64,000 nt of DNA from UMGS363 sp051881815 (GCA_051881815.1 JBJEQP010000038.1:1-64000), one strand, 5' to 3'. Positions 49,928 to 59,310 are shown, numbered from the stretch's first letter. Made by a program: numbers and translations. Notes: generated by a model not told the origin, from the letters alone.

Positions 49928-51892
49928 ATGAAAAAAACACATTCAATACAATCAAAAATAATACTTCTTGCAATTGTTCCGATGCTTTTTATCGCAATTC
50001 TTCTGCTTGGGTATGAATTTTGGGGCGGAACGACGAATATGGCAGCCGCACTTAAAAGCAGTATAAATGAAACCGCCAAAATTTCCGCACAGGCAATAAC
50101 GAACCGGCTTGTAATATACGAAACTGCGGTCAACGAAGCGGCTTCAAACGAATTGTTCACGAACGGGGATATTGACGCTGATAAAGCTGCGGCATTTCTT
50201 GAAGAGGTAAAGGAACGAAACGGCTTTCTGCGCATAGGCTACACCGATGAAAACGGTGTGAACCAGAACGGCAGCGATTTTTCCGAAAGGCAGTATTTCA
50301 AAGACTGCCGTGAAAGCATGGCGCCCGTTACATCCGACCCTTATTCTTCAAAGGACGGCAACGGAGCGCTGTCGGTGCTGTTTTGTGCGCCTATCGTCCG
50401 CAGCGGAGAATTCTGCGGAATTGTTTACGGCGCAGCTGACGCAAAGCTTTTCACCGATATTATAAGCAGCGTTCTTGTAGGCGAAAACGGAATGAACTTT
50501 ATTATCGACAGCACGGGAACATTTATTGCGCACAACGATTTTTCCCATGCAAGCGAGCTTGAAAATCTTATATCCGAAGCCGAAGCGGATCCGTCCTTGT
50601 CGGAACAGGCAGCCGTTATATCCGAAATGCTTGAAAATGAGTCAGGCTCGCTTATTTACAACGACGGAGAAACGAAGCGTATTGCTTGCTATGTTCCGAT
50701 AGAAAAGGGCAGCAGCTGGGTACTTGCGGTTACGGTAAGCTATGCGGAGTTTATGAAAAATCAGCTTATGGGACTTGCGGTACTGGCAGTATGCACCGCT
50801 GCGGTCATAGTTTTAAGCATACTTCTGATACTTAAATACTCCGCAAGAATTGTAAAGCCCGTACAGAGCTGCACAAAGAGGATAGAGCTCCTTGCGGAAG
50901 GCGATCTGAAATCCGATATTGAAGCCTGCACCTCAAATGATGAAACAAGAGTGCTTGTTGAATCTGCAAGACGGACGATAAAGCATCTCAACAGTATGAT
51001 AAAGCATATTTCCGAAACACTTGAGCAGATGGCGGAAGGGGATTTTACCCATGAAGCCGAGGGAAAGTTCAGAGGGGATTTTGAACCGATCAAAGCGTCG
51101 CTTAACAATATCATGATCTCGCTGCGGTCGGTGCTTGCGGATATAGACGGGGCTTCTGCGTGCGTTTCCGAAATATCGGAGCAGGTCGTTGACACTTCCC
51201 GTCATCTTGCCGAGGGCGTAAATCATCAGACTGCGCTGATAAACGAGATAAGCAGCACCTTTGAAAGCATGAAGGAAAGCGTCAAACTCAATGCCGATAA
51301 TACCTCGGCTGTTCTTGAGCTTGCATTAAAGACAAAGGACGGGGTAAAAACGAGCGGCGAGCAGATGGATATGCTTCTTTCCGCTATGAAGGAAATGTCC
51401 GATTCCTCAAAGGAGATACAGTCGATAAACGATACAATAGGCGATATTGCTTTCCAGACTCATATACTTGCGCTGAACGCTTCCATTGAAGCTGCGGCTG
51501 CAGGGGAAGCAGGTAAGGGATTTTCCGTTGTTGCGGCAGAGGTCGGCGAGCTTGCTTCAAAATGCGGAGAAGCGGCTTCACGTACTACCTCGCTTATCGA
51601 ACGAACGGTACATGCTATCTGTACAGGAATGGAGCTTGCTCAAAAGGTATCGGGTTCCTTCGGAGAGGTTGAAAAGGACACAGATGAAATGGAGAAGGAC
51701 ATTGCGGATGTTTCTGCTTCGTCCGAGGAACAGGCAGCCTGCATAACAAGCGTAAGCGACAAGATGGATATGATATCATCCGTAGTGGAAAGCACCTCGG
51801 CTTCGGCAGACAGAGCTGCGGAAATCAGCGAAAAGCTGAAAAATGAAGCAGAGGCTCTAAAGGATCTTGTTGCAAAATTCTCTCTGACATAA
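49928..51892 (+). CDS. Methyl-accepting chemotaxis protein with Cache-type sensor
   Basis: 654 residues, GGAAAGGCGG upstream. Membrane helix 1 (about 10-30), an extracellular dCache-like sensor (about 35-275: FLRIGYTDENGVNQNGSDFSERQYFKDC, NFIIDSTGTFIAHND), helix 2 (about 278-300), HAMP, and a cytoplasmic coiled coil. The signalling hairpin has DIAFQTHILALNASIEAAAAGEAGKGFSVVAAEVGELA (about 510-550). The usual QTNLLALNAAIEAARAG has His and Ala changes here. It senses a small ligand and feeds CheA. No che or flagellar gene is in the window. Confidence 0.93.
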   Translation: MKKTHSIQSKIILLAIVPMLFIAILLLGYEFWGGTTNMAAALKSSINETAKISAQAITNRLVIYETAVNEAASNELFTNGDIDADKAAAFLEEVKERNGFLRIGYTDENGVNQNGSDFSERQYFKDCRESMAPVTSDPYSSKDGNGALSVLFCAPIVRSGEFCGIVYGAADAKLFTDIISSVLVGENGMNFIIDSTGTFIAHNDFSHASELENLISEAEADPSLSEQAAVISEMLENESGSLIYNDGETKRIACYVPIEKGSSWVLAVTVSYAEFMKNQLMGLAVLAVCTAAVIVLSILLILKYSARIVKPVQSCTKRIELLAEGDLKSDIEACTSNDETRVLVESARRTIKHLNSMIKHISETLEQMAEGDFTHEAEGKFRGDFEPIKASLNNIMISLRSVLADIDGASACVSEISEQVVDTSRHLAEGVNHQTALINEISSTFESMKESVKLNADNTSAVLELALKTKDGVKTSGEQMDMLLSAMKEMSDSSKEIQSINDTIGDIAFQTHILALNASIEAAAAGEAGKGFSVVAAEVGELASKCGEAASRTTSLIERTVHAICTGMELAQKVSGSFGEVEKDTDEMEKDIADVSASSEEQAACITSVSDKMDMISSVVESTSASADRAAEISEKLKNEAEALKDLVAKFSLT

Positions 51893-51943
51893 ACAAGGCT
51901 GAAAAGAATCGGAAAATATTACCCAAAAATATATAACAAACCG

Positions 51944-51985
51944 GAGCCGCTGCAGGAGCTCACATACTGCAGCGGCTCTGTTTTT
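51944..51985 (+). terminator. Terminator after chemoreceptor
   Basis: GAGCCGCTGCAG / CTGCAGCGGCTC perfect 12-bp stem followed by TGTTTTT. Confidence 0.9.
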
Positions 51986-52061
51986 AGCAATATTTATCGA
52001 CATATATTTCCAAAAAATTCATATATTTGCTTTAAAGGGATAATATATGCGATTATGTATA

Positions 52062-52070
52062 TGTTATAAT
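52062..52070 (+). promoter_or_regulatory. Extended -10 promoter of six-gene SPFH operon
   Basis: TGTTATAAT (TGn plus perfect -10). No clear -35 at 17 bp. The transcript leader would be about 160 nt. Confidence 0.6.
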
Positions 52071-52124
52071 TAAAGTGTTATCATTATTTGTATATGGCTT
52101 GTTAAAAAAATATCAATATCCGCT

Positions 52125-52200
52125 TTGGTATTGCAGCAATTTTTCTAAAGAAAAAGCTCTGACGGGATTTTATTTTTGAGCCGATGGGTATTGCTGCGAA
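52125..52200 (+). other. Structured leader of SPFH operon (three-way-junction-like)
   Basis: Outer stem GCAGCAAT (52133-52140) with ATTGCTGC (52190-52197) encloses TTTTCT / AGAAAA (52141-52146 with 52149-52154) and GCTC / GAGC (52156-52159 with 52178-52182). GGTATTGC also occurs on both sides. No T-run follows, so translational control or RNA stability would be more likely than attenuation. No known family recognised. Confidence 0.4.
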
Positions 52201-52239
52201 AAAAGCAAAGTTTACATTATACATACAGGAGGAAAAAAT

Positions 52240-53457
52240 ATGGCTTTTATTGATGTAGTTGAATGGTCGCCTAAGGATAACAGCGAATATGCGCACCGTT
52301 TTCCCCACGACAACCTCAGCACAGGAACCCAGCTTATCGTAAGGGAGTCGCAGGAGGCGGTCTTCTTCTCAAAGGGACAGATCCTCGGCAAATTCGGTCC
52401 GGGCAAGCATACTCTTTCCACCGAGAACCTTCCCTTGCTGCGCAACCTTTTCGGAATTCCGTTCGGAGGCAAAAATCCGTTCTTTGCAGAGGTATGGTTC
52501 GTCAACAAGACAGCTCCGCTTAACATCGACTGGAAAACGACCTCGATGCGTTTTATGGATCCCGATTACGGTCAGATGATCCCTCTGGTCGCAAGCGGCA
52601 GATACGGACTAAAGGTGAGCGACGCCGAGCGCTTCCTCGTTCGTCTTGTCGGAACGATGCAGTCCTTTACGGCTCGTGAACTGACCGATCATTTTCAGGG
52701 TGCGATGATCGCAAAGACAAATTCATCAATAATGTCCTTTATGAATACGAACAGGGTCGGCATAAATCAGATAGCGGCTTATCTCGACGATCTTTCCAAG
52801 TTTATAAAAATGCCGATGGCTGAATTCTGGGAGGATTACGGATTCGATCTTGAAGGCTTCTATATCACGGGTGTCGATCTTGACACATCCACTCCCGAGG
52901 GCAGGAAGATATCGGAAGCGCTTTCCGACCGTTCCGCACAGGCTATTGCAGGCTATACATGGCAGCAGAAGCAGACCTTTGCGACCGCAAACAATGCTGC
53001 AAACAACAATTCCTCGATGGGCATTCTCGGGGTGGCAATGATGACGGGTGCTTTATCGAACGGCGGCGGAGTAAATGCCGCAATGCAGCCGCCCCCGAAT
53101 AATCAGTATCAGTTCGGCAATCAGAATATGGGAAATCCGAACTTCGGCGGTCAGAATTACACAGGAGCGCCGACTTATGCTCATGCCAGAAATGAAGTAT
53201 TCTGCTCGAACTGCAGCAGAAAATTCTCTGCGACTGCGGCTTTCTGCCCTCATTGCGGAAATAAATACAATCCTTGTCCTTCCTGCGGAGCGGATAATGC
53301 GCAGAGCGCTTCAAGATGCGTTACCTGCGGAGCAATGCTCGTTTCACAGAACAGCTGCGGCGATGTTTGCGGCAAGTGCCATACGCCTGTTCAGCCGGGA
53401 CTGAAATTCTGTCCGAACTGCGGCAGCAAGCTTCAGGCTGACAGCTTCAGGATGTAA
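52240..53457 (+). CDS. SPFH-domain protein with C-terminal zinc ribbons (YdjI-like)
   Basis: 405 residues, AGGAGG upstream. An SPFH domain covers about 20-230 (STGTQLIVRESQEAVFFSKGQILGKFGPGKHTLSTENLPLL, GRYGLKVSDAERFLVRLVG, FWEDYGFDLEGFYITGVD). A Gly/Asn/Gln-rich linker follows (about 265-320). The C-terminus has three CxxC pairs in zinc-ribbon spacing: CSNCSRKFSATAAFCPHCG, CPSCGADNAQSASRCVTCG, CGKCHTPVQPGLKFCPNCG. The same order is found in B. subtilis YdjI and relatives annotated virion core protein. YdjI acts at the membrane with PspA. First of six tightly spaced genes. Confidence 0.88.
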   Translation: MAFIDVVEWSPKDNSEYAHRFPHDNLSTGTQLIVRESQEAVFFSKGQILGKFGPGKHTLSTENLPLLRNLFGIPFGGKNPFFAEVWFVNKTAPLNIDWKTTSMRFMDPDYGQMIPLVASGRYGLKVSDAERFLVRLVGTMQSFTARELTDHFQGAMIAKTNSSIMSFMNTNRVGINQIAAYLDDLSKFIKMPMAEFWEDYGFDLEGFYITGVDLDTSTPEGRKISEALSDRSAQAIAGYTWQQKQTFATANNAANNNSSMGILGVAMMTGALSNGGGVNAAMQPPPNNQYQFGNQNMGNPNFGGQNYTGAPTYAHARNEVFCSNCSRKFSATAAFCPHCGNKYNPCPSCGADNAQSASRCVTCGAMLVSQNSCGDVCGKCHTPVQPGLKFCPNCGSKLQADSFRM

Positions 53458-53469
53458 AGGGGCGGCAGT

Positions 53470-54177
53470 ATGAAGAAAAACAGTAATTCGTCCTTTCTGC
53501 TTGTTATCTTCTGCTTCGGCTTGATAATTGCCGGGGGAGCTTTGTTCCTTATAAAGGATATGTTTGAAGGCAGAACGGGGACATATATTTTTACCTGCAC
53601 AAGTGTGATCCTTGTTTATATTGCGGCTTTTCTGCCGTTTATATCGGGACTTATTTCCGGGAATACGGCACAGCTCGTTGTGAGCGGTGCGGTCTACTAC
53701 AAGGGAATGTCCGCTTATGCGGTGGTTTCTGCCGCTGCGGTGTATCTTGCATTTTCGGTGATACCTTTGAAATTTGCGGTTGCGATCCAGCTTGTGGCGC
53801 TGTTCGTTTTCATTATCTATGTCTTTATGTCGAAGGTGACATCCGATACGATAGGCGGCGTTGAAGAGGAGGAAGCGGCAAAGAAGTCGATGATCTCCGA
53901 TATGCGCAGCAAGGCTTATCAGCTCTCGCTTATGACAGAGAATCAGGACAGCAAAAAGGTCAAGGATGCGGTCAAGAGGATGAACGATGATCTGAGATAT
54001 CTTTCTCCGAACGGTTCGCAGGAGGCCTATGACCTTGAATGCAGAATGTCCGCTGTTATCGACAGTATGATCTCGGACGCATATTTCCGATCGGCAGGGG
54101 TCATGTCGTCGGAAGCGCTTGAAACAAAGTTCGAGGATTTTGAATTCTTATATAAGCAGAGAAAAAATATTTATTAA
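53470..54177 (+). CDS. Unknown membrane protein with helical cytoplasmic tail
   Basis: 235 residues, 12 bp after the SPFH gene, GGGGCGG upstream. Four membrane helices (about 9-30, 39-60, 67-95, 100-118) fill the first half. The second half is soluble and helical (EEEEAAKKSMISDMRSKAYQLSLMTENQDSKKVKDAVKRMNDDLRYLSPNGSQEAYDLE). The membrane-half plus helical-half plan recalls XpaC-type proteins that neighbour TelA, but I see no firm match. Probably a membrane partner of the SPFH protein. Confidence 0.6.
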   Translation: MKKNSNSSFLLVIFCFGLIIAGGALFLIKDMFEGRTGTYIFTCTSVILVYIAAFLPFISGLISGNTAQLVVSGAVYYKGMSAYAVVSAAAVYLAFSVIPLKFAVAIQLVALFVFIIYVFMSKVTSDTIGGVEEEEAAKKSMISDMRSKAYQLSLMTENQDSKKVKDAVKRMNDDLRYLSPNGSQEAYDLECRMSAVIDSMISDAYFRSAGVMSSEALETKFEDFEFLYKQRKNIY

Positions 54178-54192
54178 GAGAGGGATAAAGCT

Positions 54193-56178
54193 ATGACTGG
54201 AAAGATATTTGAAAATTCTTCCAATATTTATCAGGATCAGGCGAAGATTCTTTTTAATTATTACAAGACCGCTGCCGAAACGATCGTATCTGCCCAGATG
54301 AAGGAGGAGCAGAACAAAGCCGATCTTATAAAGCAGCGTGATGAATGTATCCAAAATTTTAATAAAACAAAGACGATATTCATTATATCATTTATTGCCG
54401 CAGGTCTTGGATTGCTGCTCACATTTGTATTTCCTTTTTTTGGACTGGTGTTTGTAGCAGGTCTTGTTGTCGGCATTATTAATGTTGTCAAAAATCAAAA
54501 GATGAAAAGGTCAACGGAGGATTTTGAAAAGCTTATCAAAGAATCGGATCAGCGATATGCAAATATCAGAATGGATTACAAGGTAGATAAGATCGGCGTT
54601 GTGTATGTACCCGTTGCAACGAGAGTGCCTTTCGAGGATCAGAGCTTTGTGCTTGACCATACGGGTGAAACGACCGACACGGGCTTCAAGCTTACGGTTT
54701 TAAGGCAGCCCGATGAGTTCCAGGATTCTGTTCGTCAGCTCACCGAAACGCTTGATACGCTCCCTGTTGTCGAGGACAACGATCAGACCGAATCTATCAA
54801 CACATCGGAGTATTCTACCTCCGTTCAGTCGCTTACACTTAACGATTATATGGGAAATATTGACCGTCAGGTGAGAAATATCAGCTATCTTCTCGGAGAT
54901 AACGACGATGTTTCCGTTAATATCCCCGTAATCACACCGCAGAGCAATACAGCAAACTACCTTAAAGAGTTTTCGACCGATGATACCAACGGACATCCCG
55001 TTGTAAAGGTGTTCGATGTATCCTTTGAAGACAGACTGGAGAAGTTTGCGTCCCTCAACGCCTTAAAGGATCAGATAAAGAATTCCGATGACGCTGACAG
55101 CAATGAATATATGAAGCATCTCATGCAGAAGATCGCCGAATCCGTTCAGCTTTTCACCCAGACAAAGGTTTCCGGCTCTGCAAAGCTTGCCGATTATACA
55201 ACTTCAATTTTCAACACCGTTCTCAAAGCAGGCTATACGCAGTATTCACCGAATCTTGAAGCGGAAGAGATCGAAAGAGTACGAGCTGCCGACTTTGACT
55301 ACCGTTCTTCCGTAAATGAATACACTCCGTTCTCCCTTAAAGCAAGCTCTATCGTAAAATATGAGCTTTTCTCCAAGAGCTGGGTCGCAGAGGACGGTTC
55401 AAGAACCTCCATGCCGTTCGGTATGCACCAGATCGACGAGGAGATCTTTATGCCTGTCATTGCTGCTCTTATGGAGGAAACAAGAGTTGAAAGATTAAAG
55501 ATCTACAACAACATCGAAGATCAGAAGAGAATGTATCTTGAAAGATGGTCTTCCGAAACGGGCAATTATTTCCGTGATAACAGAAAGACCGCCGATGAGC
55601 TTATCACTCATATGCGTGAAACCTATGCCGATTATATGAATGCGTATAATATGTATAAGTCGCTCACCGATACGAGCGGTACGATGAAGCAGAGCGGCAG
55701 GCTTGAAGACGGCGAGGTCAAGGAGATAGATTCCCAGGCTGAAATGATCGCAGGCTTTGAAGCGCAGGCTGCACAATGCAACCGGCAGCAGGAAGAATTT
55801 GCCGACTTCATGGATCGCATCCAGGAAAATATCGAAATGAGCACCCGTGAGTTCTCTCACATTGAATATTACGAGGGTTCACTCCGTGATACCGTTCCTC
55901 ACGAAACAGCCGTTGCATTCTCGAATATACGCGGTCTTGATTACAGACACAGAAAGCTCGTCGGTATCAATCCTTACGTTGCAAACCGTGCGGAGCTGCC
56001 GCCCGAGCCGATAACGAGTCCCGATATCATTGAACATATCAACATCGACCTTATAAAGCAGGTCGAAGAGGATGTAGGTCAGGCTGTTGCCAATGCTGCC
56101 GATCACAGCGAAGTTCCTGCAGATGAAGCAGCAGCGACCGCCGAGCAGGATCAGGAAAAGATCCCCGTGACAGTATGA
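54193..56178 (+). CDS. Large unknown protein with two membrane helices and coiled coils
   Basis: 661 residues, 15 bp after the previous gene, AGAGAGGG upstream. An N-terminal helical part is followed by two membrane helices (about 58-95). A beta-containing middle follows (VDKIGVVYVPVATRVPFEDQSFVLDHTG), then helical segments to about 580 (EETRVERLKIYNNIEDQKRMYLERWSSETGNYF and QAEMIAGFEAQAAQCNRQQEEFADFMDRIQENIEM) and an acidic Ala/Glu tail. No known domain. Size and coiled coils suggest a scaffold that links the membrane to the other products. Confidence 0.6.
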   Translation: MTGKIFENSSNIYQDQAKILFNYYKTAAETIVSAQMKEEQNKADLIKQRDECIQNFNKTKTIFIISFIAAGLGLLLTFVFPFFGLVFVAGLVVGIINVVKNQKMKRSTEDFEKLIKESDQRYANIRMDYKVDKIGVVYVPVATRVPFEDQSFVLDHTGETTDTGFKLTVLRQPDEFQDSVRQLTETLDTLPVVEDNDQTESINTSEYSTSVQSLTLNDYMGNIDRQVRNISYLLGDNDDVSVNIPVITPQSNTANYLKEFSTDDTNGHPVVKVFDVSFEDRLEKFASLNALKDQIKNSDDADSNEYMKHLMQKIAESVQLFTQTKVSGSAKLADYTTSIFNTVLKAGYTQYSPNLEAEEIERVRAADFDYRSSVNEYTPFSLKASSIVKYELFSKSWVAEDGSRTSMPFGMHQIDEEIFMPVIAALMEETRVERLKIYNNIEDQKRMYLERWSSETGNYFRDNRKTADELITHMRETYADYMNAYNMYKSLTDTSGTMKQSGRLEDGEVKEIDSQAEMIAGFEAQAAQCNRQQEEFADFMDRIQENIEMSTREFSHIEYYEGSLRDTVPHETAVAFSNIRGLDYRHRKLVGINPYVANRAELPPEPITSPDIIEHINIDLIKQVEEDVGQAVANAADHSEVPADEAAATAEQDQEKIPVTV

Positions 56179-56197
56179 GGCGGAGGTGAAGCAATAA

Positions 56198-57103
56198 ATG
56201 CCAAGTTTTGATTTTGTTGTTGACACAAAGCCGATGGCTGATTCTGTCGATAAGGTTTCGGGTCACGTTGACGCTACGACAGCTGCTGTTGTTGCTATGC
56301 AGGCGGCAGTTATCCGTTCGGAAGAAAAGGCTGCGGAAAAAATATGCGAAAACGTTGACAGCGGCTTTTATAACCTTATCCGCTCACAGATAAGCATGAA
56401 GCTTGCTACATATTTTACGGAAATGAACGCAAAGCTTGCACTGCTTATGGAATATGCAAAGGCGCTCGGCAAATCTAAAGATCGTATGGAAAACGATTAT
56501 AATCGTTTGAGAAGAGAGTATCTGAAGTTTTTCCGCGGACTTGACGCTTCGCTCGAAACCCGTGTTGCACAGCTGGACAAGGCTGCAATGGAGCTTGCGG
56601 ATACAAGAAAAAGAGTCATTCTCGGCAAGTTCCTTCGTGAAGTTCCCGAAACCATGACTCTTTCCGAAGAAGCAGACGCAGCGGAACAGCGCATCGTTTC
56701 GGCAAGATTAAAGAGCAAAACGAGCAGGTCGCTGAAATTCCTCGGAAACAAGGTGCACGAGAACCTTGAATATGCTTCACTTATGGATTCTCTTATGGAG
56801 AAAAAGCCCGTTGAAAAAGAGTATGAAGAATACATCCCTGTCGTTTATTCTTCCGAGCAGAGTATGCTTATGAGCGAATCCTTCGTGCTGCAGCTCTATT
56901 ACCCCGAATATCTCTCCGACTCGGTCAAAAACAGCATTGGTCTTGATGTCCTTAATCAGATAGATTCTTTAACGGAAAAGCCTTCGCCCGAATTTGAAAA
57001 GCAGGAAATATCGAAGGAATTCTGCAATATTGCCGCTTCCGCTCCGCTTGACCCGAGAGTTTCAAAGGTGATGATGGAGTTATTTGAAAGAGGTGGCTGC
57101 TGA
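56198..57103 (+). CDS. Unknown helical protein, paralogue 1
   Basis: 301 residues, GGAGGTG upstream. After a short beta-type start (MPSFDFVVDTKPMADSVDKV) it is almost all helix: VDATTAAVVAMQAAVIRSEEKAAEKICENVDSGFYNLIRSQISMKLA and a long coiled coil with NDYNRLRREYLKFFRGLDASLETRVAQLDKAAMEL. No membrane helix. It is homologous to the next protein (shared GFYNLI, F-x-GLD-x-L-R-x-x-x-D-K-A, KxVIL). Its stop overlaps the next start (TGATG). The family is not one I recognise. Confidence 0.6.
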   Translation: MPSFDFVVDTKPMADSVDKVSGHVDATTAAVVAMQAAVIRSEEKAAEKICENVDSGFYNLIRSQISMKLATYFTEMNAKLALLMEYAKALGKSKDRMENDYNRLRREYLKFFRGLDASLETRVAQLDKAAMELADTRKRVILGKFLREVPETMTLSEEADAAEQRIVSARLKSKTSRSLKFLGNKVHENLEYASLMDSLMEKKPVEKEYEEYIPVVYSSEQSMLMSESFVLQLYYPEYLSDSVKNSIGLDVLNQIDSLTEKPSPEFEKQEISKEFCNIAASAPLDPRVSKVMMELFERGGC

Positions 57104-58161
57104 TGAGCTATACCAGATCATATTCCTCCTCCGTTACTGTAAGCGGTTCAAAATCGGTTTCTTACCCTGCGAGCCAGTACGGCGGCACGACAACCGTAAG
57201 CTACTCCGAAACTGTACCCATTAACATTAATATCACCGTTGAAACAAGTCCGTTCGACAGCAGCGTTAACAGAGCAGGCAGAAACGTTGATGCGCTGACG
57301 GCTTCCGTTGCGGCAATGAATGCTGCAAACTGCGCCGCTATAAAGGCAAACTCCGAGAAGGTATCTCAAAGCCTTGTCAAGGGCTTTTACAACCTTATCA
57401 ACAACGATATTGCGCTGAAAAAATCGGAAAATAACAGCCAGCTTCAGTCCAAGATCGCTCTTCTCAATGCTCTCGCCAACGACACACGGGACAAACACGC
57501 AAGAATGTCCGAGGATATTGAAAGGTTAAGGGCGCACTACAATACGATATTCAAGGGACTTGACGAGGACCTTGCAAAGCGTATAAAGGAGATCGACAAG
57601 CCTGCCTTCAACCTCAGCGAAAACATCCGCAAGGGAGTTATCCTGAAGCCGTATCTTTCTATGGCGGCATCTACCGTCAGCGACGCCGATACGGATCAGC
57701 AGACAAAGAGCAGCATAACGATAGCACGCATACGCCGCAAGGTTTCCGAGGTCATAGAAACTATGGCAGATTCGCTCGGAAAAAACCTTTTGTATCGCCG
57801 TATGATGAAGGACACCTTATGGCATACACGGGCGGATGAAGCGGCGCCGATATATATTCCCGTTGCATATATGCTGTCGGATGGCATAAACAGCGCAGGA
57901 AAAACGGATGAATATTATTCTTCGGACAACGGCTGCAAGGATCGTATAATTTCTTCTGTAAGCTCATTCGTCCGCTCGAAGGACGGTGCTGAAGCAAGTG
58001 CTGTCCCCGAGGAAGAGCTAAAGCTCATAGATCAGGCTTTTTCAAGTATGGTCGAGGAAAGCTTTTTAAATCAGGATAACACGGACAGCTATAATGAACG
58101 CGTCTATTCCGAGATACTTCGGTTATGGCACAGCGGAAAAGCGGAACTGAAACAGATATAA
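57103..58161 (+). CDS. Unknown helical protein, paralogue 2
   Basis: 352 residues. A Ser/Tyr/Thr-rich N-terminus of about 40 residues (MSYTRSYSSSVTVSGSKSVSYPAS) comes before the block it shares with its neighbour: VETSPFDSSVNRAGRNVDALTASVAAMNAANC, KGFYNLINNDIALKK, EDIERLRAHYNTIFKGLDEDLAKRIKEIDKPAFNL. The C-terminal third differs from paralogue 1. The pair probably forms a hetero-oligomer. No membrane helix or signal peptide. Confidence 0.6.
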   Translation: MSYTRSYSSSVTVSGSKSVSYPASQYGGTTTVSYSETVPININITVETSPFDSSVNRAGRNVDALTASVAAMNAANCAAIKANSEKVSQSLVKGFYNLINNDIALKKSENNSQLQSKIALLNALANDTRDKHARMSEDIERLRAHYNTIFKGLDEDLAKRIKEIDKPAFNLSENIRKGVILKPYLSMAASTVSDADTDQQTKSSITIARIRRKVSEVIETMADSLGKNLLYRRMMKDTLWHTRADEAAPIYIPVAYMLSDGINSAGKTDEYYSSDNGCKDRIISSVSSFVRSKDGAEASAVPEEELKLIDQAFSSMVEESFLNQDNTDSYNERVYSEILRLWHSGKAELKQI

Positions 58162-58182
58162 ATATGAATGTGGGTGAAACAA

Positions 58183-59160
58183 ATGCAGGAATTAAATGAA
58201 ATAAGGATAGGGGATCAGGAGATCGTCCTTAACAATAATCTTGTAAAAACAAGTATTCTGCCGCAAGGCTCAAAAGACCTCGGCAGAAACATAAAGATCC
58301 AGGGCAACACCGTAGTTGAAGGCAGTACATTCGGCAATAATATCAGCATCAAGGACGGAAAGGTACAAATGATGGGTGCGGTGTACGCAAACAAGGAGCT
58401 TCATATCGAAAATGATATCTCGGGAACGGTAGTTTTCAACAAAGCCGTTGCAAGCGCCGAGAGCATAGCGTCTTTTGTCGTATCGGGCAGAGTTATATAC
58501 GGCTCGGATGTCAACGCACCGCAGATAAAGCTGAAAAACTGCTATATAGGCGGAAGCGTTTTCGGAGCAGAGGTGTACCTTGAAAACTGCGTAGTGCTCG
58601 GAGGAATTTTTGCGTCAAAAAGCGCTATCATTTCCGACTGTATTTTCGGAACCTTCAATGCGCCGAGCGTTGAGCTTGCAGGCGTAAACTATATGCTTTA
58701 TCCTGCGGCATTTTCGGTAGAGCCGCTGACATATCTTCCGCAGGCAGAGCTTTATAACATTTCGTTGGCGCATCTCGGAGCTTTATTCAAGGGCGAAAAA
58801 GAAGATCCCAACACAGGCAAGATCAAAATGAACCTTGAAACGGACAGCCAGCGTACAGTTCTTGTCGATGAAAGCGGTGCGACCATCACGGTAAACAGCT
58901 ATTCGATATCGGGAAGAGTGCTTGTTGCGGATGTGATAGACTTTGAAAAGCTGGAAAACCACTTCCTTATCGGTGCAGGAGCACTTAACAGCCAGATACT
59001 AAAGGTTTACTCCTTGACAAAGGAGGACGGAACAAGATCGGAAGAGCTTACTATCGAAAACATTTCCGAATTCTTCTTCAAAATTCTCAGCGGTGCTGTT
59101 CAGATACAGGATGTATCGGGAAATATCAGCTTCAGTGAATTGAAAAAATCATTTGAATAA
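58183..59160 (+). CDS. Bactofilin-like beta-helix protein
   Basis: 325 residues from ATG 58183, with GGGTGA just upstream. Residues about 30-165 are a run of short strands with the six-residue periodicity of a right-handed beta-helix (GRNIKIQGNTVVEGSTFGNNISIKDGKVQMMGAVYANKELHIEND...VVSGRVIYGSDVNAPQIKLKNCYIGGSVFGAEVYLENCVVLGGIFAS), the layout of polymer-forming bactofilins. The C-terminal part adds a second beta domain. Bactofilins make membrane-bound filaments that place wall enzymes. Here it would complete a scaffold with the SPFH and coiled-coil products. Last gene before the operon terminator. Confidence 0.65.
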   Translation: MQELNEIRIGDQEIVLNNNLVKTSILPQGSKDLGRNIKIQGNTVVEGSTFGNNISIKDGKVQMMGAVYANKELHIENDISGTVVFNKAVASAESIASFVVSGRVIYGSDVNAPQIKLKNCYIGGSVFGAEVYLENCVVLGGIFASKSAIISDCIFGTFNAPSVELAGVNYMLYPAAFSVEPLTYLPQAELYNISLAHLGALFKGEKEDPNTGKIKMNLETDSQRTVLVDESGATITVNSYSISGRVLVADVIDFEKLENHFLIGAGALNSQILKVYSLTKEDGTRSEELTIENISEFFFKILSGAVQIQDVSGNISFSELKKSFE

Positions 59161-59161
59161 A

Positions 59162-59208
59162 AAAAGTCCATAGAGATCCCGTATAAAGGGTTTTCTATGG
59201 ACTTTTGT
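59162..59208 (+). terminator. Terminator of SPFH operon
   Basis: AAAAGTCCATAG / CTATGGACTTTT perfect stem with an inner ATCCC...AGGG pair. The right arm ends in four T. Confidence 0.85.
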
Positions 59209-59310
59209 GCTGTTGAAGGAGAATGACCATGAATGTATGACAGATACAGAATATGCGTTAGATCATTCGCTGAACTTAAGGAGTTTCGCTCTACTGCCAA
59301 AGATCATTCA

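Noticed and set aside
52240..53457. Viral or prophage origin suggested by the virion core protein name of YdjI relatives
   Set aside because: No phage genes surround it; SPFH/zinc-ribbon proteins are ordinary chromosomal proteins in Firmicutes.
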